Shown here in pieces: positions 56,520 to 64,000 of a stretch of DNA of 64,000 bases. Positions within the stretch are counted from its first letter, which is position 1; each line of letters begins with the position of its first letter. The notes beneath the pieces were generated by a model. The model was not told the origin of the DNA. It did not search any database and was given only the letters and a program-made list of their open reading frames with translations. Position numbers and translations under genes: made by a program. This stretch comes from Isoetes taiwanensis (taxonomy: Eukaryota > Streptophyta > Lycopodiopsida > Isoetales > Isoetaceae): assembly GCA_021234155.1 (NCBI GenBank), contig JAJEKV010000324.1, positions 250,001 through 314,000 on the forward strand, written 5' to 3'.

Positions 56520-56789
56520 TAATAGAATAGAATAGAATAGTTTTTTTAACGTCCACGGAGACCAATAGGTCATGGGACCCATACAATGGGCTAGTACAAT
56601 CATTACTACTAGGATTAAAAACCCCCTGCCTCGAAAGGTTTTCAAGGGAAAAACCTTTGCAGTAATGATGATACTAGACAAGCAGAGATAATGACTACTG
56701 AGGGCTCAGTAATTGCAGACGTTTATCTAGAACCTCAAGTATGTATAATGCCAAGTCATGCACAGATGGTGCTCTCAGAAGTTGTGGAA
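56520..56789 (-). mobile_element. Short LINE-tailed retroelement (SINE-like), copy 1
   Basis: About 270 bp, nearly identical to 57440-57710. On the minus strand it starts CCACAACTTC, has the GGTTTTTCCC stem-loop (56601-56667), and ends TGGTCTCCGTGGACGTTAAA followed by (CTATT)n. Its 3' end resembles the LINE end at 50519. Both copies share the same 5' end, which is unusual for truncated LINEs. No ORF or convincing pol III boxes seen. Confidence 0.75.
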
Positions 56790-57049
56790 GCGTGGAATGG
56801 AATGCTAAGGTCAAAAAATGATTCCGGACTATCTCAAACCCCCCTCCCTCCTCCCCTTTTAACTCCAGGTAACTAAATATAACTAGATAATATGTCTAGT
56901 AGATATTCTTTATATTTTTATCAATTTAGTCATTGACATAATTTCATAACATCTCTAGGTTTGGAGAAGCTAATATGCTTAGCCATTGATTATAATAGAT
57001 ACTACCCCTACGTTTGCGGTACCTAAATCTTATTAACCTTTGAAAGTTT
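56790..57049. other. AT-rich spacer
   Basis: No feature recognised. Confidence 0.4.
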
Positions 57050-57960
57050 CTGCATGGTTCTCGTGTCTAGAGTCTCAAGTTTCCTCTTTTCAATGACCAA
57101 GATCCTACATGACCTAAACCTAAATACAATCCATTATGTTCAACTTGTCACGGGCAATCGAAAACCAAATGTGGCAAGTCCTTTAATGGTTTAACATACC
57201 ATCGACTAAAAGAAAGTGCCAAGGTCAAAACTTAATTATTCAATAAGTTATCATGAGCACTATCTCCAATGTATGTACATGGCATAGGGACATATGTAGT
57301 TTTTTGTTAAGAAACTTCATTCTTCCAATAATTAAATTCTCAAACTTCTACTCTGACTCAAGTAAAAGATATTACTTGTATAAGGGAATGATTTAAATTA
57401 TCTTTCTAGACGAACTTCAACAAGTGGTCCTATTTTAGAAGAATAGAATAGAATAGAATAGTTTTTTTAACGTCCACGAAGACCAATAGGTCATGGGACC
57501 CATACAATGGGCTAGTACAATCATTACTACTAGGATTAAAAAACCCCTGCCTCGAAAGGTTTTCAAGGGAAAAACCTTTGCAGTAATGATGATACTAGAC
57601 AAGCTTAGATAATGACTACTGAGGGCTCAGTAATTGCAGACGTTTATCTAGAACCTCAAGTATGTATAATGCCAAGTCATGCACAGATGGTGCGCTGAGA
57701 AGTTGTGGAAAAGCTTTGTTTCTAATTTTTAACATGTTGTCAAGAAGGAGACACGATTTAGCAACAACATTAATTAAAATATCACCAGCTTATGATTCGT
57801 TTGCTTGCCGTTAATGCACATGACATAAGAGTTGAAATTCTTGTCGTTGCTTTGTAAGCATAGCACTCACAATTAGGATATTTCTATGTGACATTTATAT
57901 AACTATATTATAATGATTGTCTTCCAAAAAGCACGCATGCATTATGTAGCATGAACATTA
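57050..57960. repeat. Dispersed repeat R, copy 2, interrupted by the SINE-like unit
   Basis: Matches 44870-45002 and 46480-46990 in order. Here the repeat is continuous where copy 1 carries a LINE fragment (about 57190-57230), and interrupted at 57440-57710 where copy 1 is continuous (about 46745-46775). Confidence 0.78.
57440..57710 (-). mobile_element. Short LINE-tailed retroelement (SINE-like), copy 2
   Basis: Second copy; see 56520-56789. It differs by only a few bases. The (GAATA)n run is on its left, that is its 3' tail. Confidence 0.78.
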
Positions 57961-58058
57961 CATGATTTATAACATCATATGCAACAGTTTCATTAGGTAG
58001 ACTCAGAACACTTATGTCAATTAAAAGTATCCTTACTCTTCATGGACTTTAAAAAATG

Positions 58059-58103
58059 TATTCTATTCTATTCTATTCTATTCTATTCTATTATTCTATT
58101 CTA
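58059..58103. repeat. (TTCTA)n microsatellite
   Basis: About eight TTCTA units with one interruption. Same motif as the tails of the SINE-like units, opposite strand, so possibly an orphan tail. Confidence 0.9.
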
Positions 58104-58259
58104 TGGCACTCACTTAATAAGTTTGCCATGTTCACTAAAAGGGGACACGATATAGCAACACCTTGATTTATATTCCCCTCGCCAATGAAACAAAATAACA
58201 TATATTTTCAAACTCGATAAAGGTCTAACATGACCACTTAAAATATATGTGGAATATTG

Positions 58260-58556
58260 TTAGAACGAAAAAACAGATAAGAAATAAAATTCTGAAGTTA
58301 ATATTAGTCTAGAAAAACCTGGATAGTGTTGTCCCATATCAGAATATAAAATGGCTCCCATCTCCTTGTCTGAATGAAGGTATTCTGAGCTCCATTTTTG
58401 CACCGGCTTAGATAGAGTACGAATTTCTCTTTGATCTGAAGCCCAAATCAACATACTGCTTCCCAAAAAAATGACACAGCCAAGAAGGTTAATAACAATC
58501 ATTTCATTTCTGGCCATAGTCTTCTTAACATTGACTATGATACACAACCATTTCAC
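58260..58556 (-). CDS. Unrecognised ORF with one predicted membrane segment
   Basis: 98 codons. A hydrophobic stretch (IVINLLGCVIFLGSSMLIWA) is followed by a hydrophilic part (KPVQKWSSEYLHSDKEMG). It could be a small membrane protein exon or chance. No family recognised and no neighbour to support it. Confidence 0.2.
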   Translation of the reverse strand: MKWLCIIVNVKKTMARNEMIVINLLGCVIFLGSSMLIWASDQREIRTLSKPVQKWSSEYLHSDKEMGAILYSDMGQHYPGFSRLILTSEFYFLSVFSF

Positions 58557-59607
58557 AGGTAGTGTGGTGGAAAGGATAGGTATATAGAGACCAAAAAGCG
58601 ATCTATACCATGATAATTATCTAACACAATTTATCTTCCATGAATACAGGTTAAGATATGGCTATTGCCATGTGATGAACAACAACTTTCTAGTTTCCAA
58701 ACTATTATTGGACATCCAAACTATTCATACATGTAGTCCAACAATTAGACATATATTTACTATTCAAGACCATGATATGTAGTTCATAATATGTTGTTAT
58801 TCATCTATAATCAATATCCAGCCTAAAGTTATTCTACAATGAAAAGAATATTCTATATCATCTAAGAGCATGGTCCTATGATATGATACTCATACATCAG
58901 AGCAGGCTCCTATGATGATAGCATTTCTAACTTATAGTCATACATTCATGTATGCCTCTACTTGTAACAATGCAAGTGAATTGTGTCCTCATTGGCATAT
59001 ACATTACAATATTTTTTTGCCTCAAGCCTACTCTTCTATGGATTTCCCATGCCATAACGAATCTTGTTCTCTAAAATTTTCATGCCATTACAGAGCTTGG
59101 GTTTCAACATAACTATCCTTGGCCTCATTCGTTCCATTCTCGACTCCTGCAGTTTATCTGTGTAGTCATTATCTGCACAACATTGTCTTCTTCATTCATG
59201 TCTTCCTGGGCACGTCGTCATGAAATGAAGCCGAATAAAAAACTGTCCCAAGACATTGACACCTATAAACTATTTCATAATCATTTTGAAATCAAGGCCC
59301 TTCATACAACCAACTATAGCAAAAAGTAAACCACTTAGAAAAAGAAATAATCAAACATAGCGAATCCACCACTAGAGGCTATAACAATCTAGTACCCAAT
59401 TTGCCTAAAACAAAAAAGTACTGGTTTTTTAAAGATGCAAAATCTAACAAAATAAAAAGCTAAAGTATTTATAAATCACCTCATTCGCAATGTGGATTTT
59501 TCATATTTTATAAAGAGAATATTATTAATTTCAATTTAAATAGTTTGTCTAGTACATGCTTTCCTAATGTGACACTGAATCCAAGTCTAATACTGCCCAG
59601 GCCTACT
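58557..59607. other. AT-rich DNA, no gene
   Basis: Stop-dense with no recognisable feature. Confidence 0.5.
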
Positions 59608-60117
59608 GTTGCGCCTTTTTGCTAGTTTTTTTTTTGCTTATCAATACTTGATGCAGAGGGGAATTTACAGCCCAAAATGCATGGAATTCGGTGTCTGGGA
59701 ATGATTGTCGTGGAGGCCCTTGGTATGATTTAATTGACGAGTATATGGGCACGTGCAAATGTTATAAAGGCAGTATAAAAAAATTGCCGACTTTGGAAGG
59801 ATCGTTCTCTTTGTACAGAGATTGGATTTTTGCATAAGTTGATCAGCTGAGGGTCTACTTTCCAACCCAACTGAAATCACTCAATTTGACGTAACATAAC
59901 TCGAGTATATACATTCTGAACACCAGCACCTTTTCTTGACGATTTTGGAAAAGTTGCAGCTCGTATGAAGTACATCTGTTCCAAAGGCGATGAAAAATTG
60001 AAAGCATCCACGATGTTCTTGATGTGTTAAGATGTTGCCGCTTTAGTGGAATTATAGGGTAACATATTTGCCGGCAATTTTGCATTTCTAAAAAAAAAAC
60101 TAGCAAAAAGGCGCAAC
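59608..60117. mobile_element. 510-bp MITE-like element with 27-bp perfect inverted termini
   Basis: Termini begin GTTGCGCCTTTTTGCTAG followed by a T-run on the left; the exact complement is on the right. No coding capacity. Flanks show no matching duplication (CCTACT, ATGAGG). The superfamily cannot be set without the duplication. Confidence 0.82.
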
Positions 60118-61924
60118 ATGAGGCTTGAGCAGTTTTAGACTCGGATTCATTTTTGCATTTGATTGAGTTAGATTGTCCCAAAAAAAAAAAAAAAAATAAA
60201 AGAAGAGTAATTACTAGACAAATTATGAGTTAAAGGAAGATTCAAAATAGGCATCTATCTATTGAAGGCTGGATTAAAACCATGAAAACCAGTATTTAAC
60301 AAGAAAATGCCTTTATATTTTCTTTGAGTGAGTTCTTTGGCATGCTTTGTGTTGTTTCTTAAAATTGGTCCGTTGGGTTGGCCATACATGAATGTATTAT
60401 GATGATTCTATTCCAAGAGATTTGTGTACTTCATTCTTTGGCTTCTCAATGTGATCAATGTTGGTTTTGATGTAATGGCCATTTTTTTTTGTCCATCCCT
60501 TTCTTGATGTAATTGTAAAAGACCTTTGAAAGTTGTATATGAGCGGTCAACATTGTTTCATAACAAGAAATTAGCATTTTGAACGTATTGCTTTACCTCG
60601 ATATTGCTCGCTAGTTTGTTCATTTTTAACGTTGCCACCTACATGCATGTTGTTAATGGAATGCATACAATCGAAATTTCGATGATATAATGGATTAGTT
60701 TATGACTTTTAGATGGCTAGGGTAGGTATAGATCTTGGGTGAAGTTATGCATGGGGTTTTTTTTTTCCCAAAGGCATAATATGTACCTTGTCATTTTTAA
60801 TCTTGAGTGGATCTTTACACTGAGGCTTATTATTTTAAGAATAGAATAGAATATATTTTCTGTAAAACATAATACATATTGGCATTGTTGAATTTTTGAG
60901 TTGGTTTAAGGTACAAATTTTCGTTTTTAAGGCTTGAGTGGAATGTCTTTGAGTGCAAGATTTGCATGCAAGATTAGTAATTGGAAGTATTCTTAAAATG
61001 GTGGACATTTTTGTATGATGTGCTATGTATATTTTGTCAAACAGGTCATGTGTGGAATGGCAAAATTGACCTAATGGCCAAATTGGTTTGATGATGAGAT
61101 GTCATGTGAACATTTTACGTCTTCGTTGATCATTGGATCTTCAATGCTTAGGAAGGCATATTGAGCTGGGGCGTCCCAAGAACATAGCAATAAGGAGGCA
61201 AAGCCACAAAACATTTTCTTTAGATGACCAACTTGTGGCCACGGTTGCAGGCATGGCAAAACATGGATGCATGGTAGTGACAAATGTTAGAGAAATGCTA
61301 AAGAACAAACTTTTGTCAAAGCACAAACCAAACAAAAAGAACAAGGTGCTGCGCACAGGGGGTTGCCCTCCATGGCCGGAGGGTGAAGTGGCTTAAATCA
61401 TACTTCAAAGTCATGTTTTCACACCATCCATCACCGGCAGACTTAGATATGCAGGCAATGAGGTTTTTTACATAAAACTGATCACTGCCCTCAAATTGCC
61501 TTCAAGATATCTATTTGCTGATCTTTTCCTTTGGCCACAAAACTCGTGGATGGATTAAAGAATCCCATGCGTTTTCCACAGAGAAACTCTCCAATTCAGA
61601 GACATTTGATGTTTCAATGCACATGGCATGCTTCAAGACTTTTGGCAAGTACAGTATGAGCTGCATCGGATTCCACAAAGGTACCTTCTCCTATAATAGT
61701 TTTCCCTTGGGATTTTCTTTTTGTGGGTTCTTTTGCAACTCCAATGCTGATATATGTTGTTGGGACTATTGCTAACAAGTTAAGGAATTGCAATGGAAAG
61801 TCCAATCCAAAGTATCCCCTGTTGTGTAAACAACAAGAAATATAAAAGAAGCATTGCACATGGAGCCACTGTGCTGCAATTTCTAAGGCTAATAAGCCTG
61901 ATTCGGAGGCTCTAGAACAGAGGT
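60118..61924. other. Mostly non-coding stretch
   Basis: Contains an A-run at 60181-60196 and a short (GAATA)n at 60838-60853. A plus-strand ORF at 61133-61396 (87 codons, ending GGCPPWPEGEVA) and a minus-strand ORF at 61071-61283 overlap each other; neither shows a known motif. Confidence 0.35.
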
Positions 61925-62170
61925 CTAGTTGATTCCCAGGACCCCAAAACTTTTGTCGGAGTCTTTGTCGTCATCACAGACATGGGTTTTGATAATTCTT
62001 CCAAAGCATGGCTCTCCAAAATTGCTTTGCTCCTGTAAATCAAGGCCGTCGTGTTGGCAAAAGTTGCAATGTAGAAAGCCGTCAAATTGTTGTTTACACT
62101 TAAGCGCCTCTCTGCATACAGCAAGCTTGTCCGCTCGTTCCATCTGAAAGCTTAACCAGGTCTGCTTCAA
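61925..62170 (-). CDS. Unrecognised Cys-containing ORF
   Basis: 81 codons: ERADKLAVCREALKCKQQF, HCNFCQHDGLDLQEQ, FGEPCFGRIIKTHVCDDD. The C..C and spaced Cys suggest a possible metal site, and the composition is protein-like. It may be an exon of a host gene, as no transposon context is visible. Not recognised. Confidence 0.25.
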   Translation of the reverse strand: MKQTWLSFQMERADKLAVCREALKCKQQFDGFLHCNFCQHDGLDLQEQSNFGEPCFGRIIKTHVCDDDKDSDKSFGVLGIN

Positions 62171-62631
62171 TTTTTATAGGGATAACACGCCAAGGTCAGG
62201 AGATCCCAATTTGCATTGTTTTGCCAGAGAGGAGGCCCTCTAAAATTACAGCCAATTGGAGTAAATACGATCTAGGGTTTTCTTTCTTGTTCCCCTTTTT
62301 GCCTCTCGTTTGGAACTGGAATGTAATCCACACGTGCCTTGCCGATTACACGGTTCAATTATCCGGTCCGTAATGCGTGTGATTGCCGGTTCACAGGGGA
62401 ACAATAGGTTTGGAGAGGTTACCAACATATCCTTGGTATATTCCAGCATATATCTAGGATATGCCAGAATCCCATGTAAGCAAGGGTTTGCCTCCCTAGG
62501 GGCAACCCAAAGAATGCTAGATATATCTAATTCAAATTTTACTTGAACTTAGATTTTACCAAGGCTTTGAATAATGCATATTTGGAATTGGATTTATAGT
62601 TTCTAAATTAGATTTTGGATATAATTTTTCT
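62171..62631. other. Spacer
   Basis: No feature recognised. Confidence 0.4.
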
Positions 62632-62960
62632 GGTTTGGTTTGGGTGCATATTCACACGGGGGGTGACTCCGGGCAACGAGAGCTGTTGGATAAGCATATT
62701 CACCCCTTATTCCTTAATCTACACCGTACGTAAAGTTCCTCGTTTGTGGGGTATTCAAGTACAAAATTTGCTATACTGTATAACAAGATTCGCAAAATAC
62801 TATAAGATTTCAAGCGGAATACTATATGGTGTTGATTTAGATGCGTGCAAAATACAATTATGAGGGCTCTCACGCCCCACGCCACCCGTGTGAATATGCA
62901 CCCAAACCAAAGGGGGTTTAAGGGGATTTTAATTTAAATGTGTTGGACCCAATGGTTGTG
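62632..62960. mobile_element. MITE related to 55966-56344, copy 2
   Basis: Left end GGTTTGGGTGCATATTCACA and right end its complement with the outer AAAGGGGGTTTAAGGGGATT, matching copy 1. The left outer arm (CACAAAC...AAATCCCCC) is missing. The inside keeps AAAATACTATA and GTTGAT words in the same order. Confidence 0.75.
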
Positions 62961-62961
62961 T

Positions 62962-63075
62962 TAATTAATGTCAATGGTAGTTATGTGTTGGTTGTTGATG
63001 TCAATGGTTGTTATGTGTTGGTCGTTATATGTTGGGGATTTAATTTTTATATGTTGGATGTTAATGGTTTGTGTT
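62962..63075. repeat. Degenerate tandem repeat of GTTATGTGTTGG units
   Basis: Words GATGTCAATGG and TTATGTGTTGG or TATATGTTGG recur several times with unit lengths near 30-36 bp. It extends the end of the MITE to its left (TGTTGGA..AATGG), so it may have grown from it. Confidence 0.6.
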
Positions 63076-63762
63076 GCAAAAATTTTTTTTGGCCTTCGGG
63101 GCCTTAGAGACGCCACCCCTCCCCCTGGTGTGACAAAAATTTTAGAATTCAAACCGAAAAAAACTAGAATTCATTTGAGGCTTTCATCAATTGCATCAGA
63201 AGCTTTTGAATTTCATCACAATAAAACAAATAGAACATAAGTAAAAGTTACCATAAAGATAGAGCAGATTGATCCCAAGATTCTGAAAAGTCATAAAGTT
63301 TGCAACACCCATACACAAACATTTTTCAACCTGAATTTAACAAAGAAGTTTGGCCTCCATGGATTCTTGTGGTGAGAAACCAAAGTGGGGAACTTTTTTC
63401 GCTTGTTAGCAAAAGGATCTAGAAGCCTTGGAATTTGCTTAATAACTGCCTCAAAATCTAAAATGCATGGTAATTGTTTGCAAGCTTCATTCGAATGAGC
63501 CATAAAACAATATCCAATAAGCGCAATCAGATTAATCACCGGTAGGATGTGAAAACCTACCAAACCCGGCCGAAAAATTGCTGTTTTAGCATAGATAACT
63601 TAAAAAAATATATCCATATCATACACTATCAAAAAGATCTCGGAGAGAGCTTTCCAACATAATAAAATCATCTCAAACAGAGCTCGGATCAAAAGTTATG
63701 ATAAGAAATGTGTTGCCTATGGGAAACCGCACTACATGCGCCCTTCAAGCCCTTCATGTGCC
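63076..63762. other. Spacer
   Basis: The start contains GGCCTTCGGGGCC, a word also found left of the first MITE copy (55934-55947, in the other orientation). A minus-strand ORF at 63291-63563 lacks known motifs. Confidence 0.35.
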
Positions 63763-63945
63763 CATTATGCACCACACACATAAAAAGAGGGTTTTTCTTG
63801 TGAGCCATTGGTTGTTGACCATTATGCACCACACGCACAAAAAAGGGACTTTTGTTGTCAGCCATTGGTTGTTGACCATTATGCACCACACGCACAAAAA
63901 AAGGGCTTTTGTTGTGAGCCATTGGTTGTTGACCATTGAAAAAAA
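63763..63945. repeat. 57-bp tandem repeat, about 3.2 copies
   Basis: CATTATGCACCACAC begins at 63763, 63820 and 63877, with a last partial start at 63934. Period 57 is a multiple of three, so frames stay open on both strands across the array and give repeated short peptides. That is a consequence of the period and not evidence for a gene. Confidence 0.92.
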
Positions 63946-64000
63946 AAGGGCTAAAATCAATGGCTCAGAAATGGTGCACTCTAGATGTACGCATTAGTAC

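Noticed and set aside
63763-63945. Repeat array resembling a CRISPR or a repeat protein
   Set aside because: The units are contiguous 57-bp copies without unique spacers, in a plant-type genome. Open frames on both strands follow from a period divisible by three.
1-64000. tRNA, rRNA or organellar DNA
   Set aside because: No cloverleaf with GGTTCRA box and acceptor stem, no rRNA-like conserved blocks and no plastid or mitochondrial genes were noticed on reading both strands.

Overview
This window looks like nuclear DNA of a land plant with a large, repeat-rich genome. The evidence is an L1-type LINE whose ORF1 carries DUF4283 and a zinc knuckle, Ty3/gypsy chromoviruses with a chromodomain-tailed integrase, PIF/Harbinger transposases with a Myb/SANT-like partner, and many MITEs. 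The species cannot be named from the sequence. No convincing intact host gene is visible: at most an exon fragment at the left edge (3-290) and a few unrecognised short ORFs on the right. I see no rRNA, tRNA or CRISPR.

Layout. (1) 0.8-9.0 kb: a PIF/Harbinger cluster. It holds three broken DDE transposase genes (853-2202 minus, 2913-4235 plus, 7604-8975 plus) and a Myb/SANT-like ORF1 (5733-6915 minus). The genes sit in divergent pairs around short spacers with a CT microsatellite between CATGTGGCC/GGCCACATG arms. The first pair is two transposases head to head across a large inverted repeat. (2) 9.9-44.2 kb: one LINE on the minus strand, bounded by CATTACAAC on both sides. Its ORF2 is split by a 541-bp foldback element, and its ORF1 is split by a Ty3/gypsy element with a perfect 5-bp target duplication, GATTG, at 15999-16003 and 41640-41644. 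(3) 16.0-41.6 kb: that outer gypsy element (copy 1) also lies on the minus strand, and a second member of the family (copy 2, 23012-36364) is inserted in its gag gene. (4) 44.2-64 kb: a mosaic of LINE fragments, SINE-like units, MITEs, tandem repeats and AT-rich DNA without recognisable genes.

Most interesting system. The gypsy family is a chromovirus enlarged by about 4.5 kb. Between the primer-binding site and gag it carries two additional same-strand ORFs, called here ORF-A (basic) and ORF-B (about 500 codons, with a well-conserved 180-residue N-terminal domain). Differences between the two ORF-B copies are mainly synonymous, so the protein has been under selection. The spacers before ORF-A and before ORF-B each contain a pair of 60-70 bp palindromes with outer arms GTCTCACACGT...ACGTGTGAGAC and a TATAAATA box about 95-115 bp upstream of the ATG. 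The palindrome cores differ between copies but stay self-complementary. This suggests internally promoted accessory genes controlled by a conserved palindrome or RNA hairpin.

Caution. Element copies repeatedly differ by the same toggle (CAG in one, CG in another), while AT-rich stretches of 100 bp or more are identical. Many frameshifts in the gypsy ORFs may therefore be consensus errors at methylated CHG/CG sites. I call these genes pseudogenes as they read in this sequence, not necessarily as they are in the plant.
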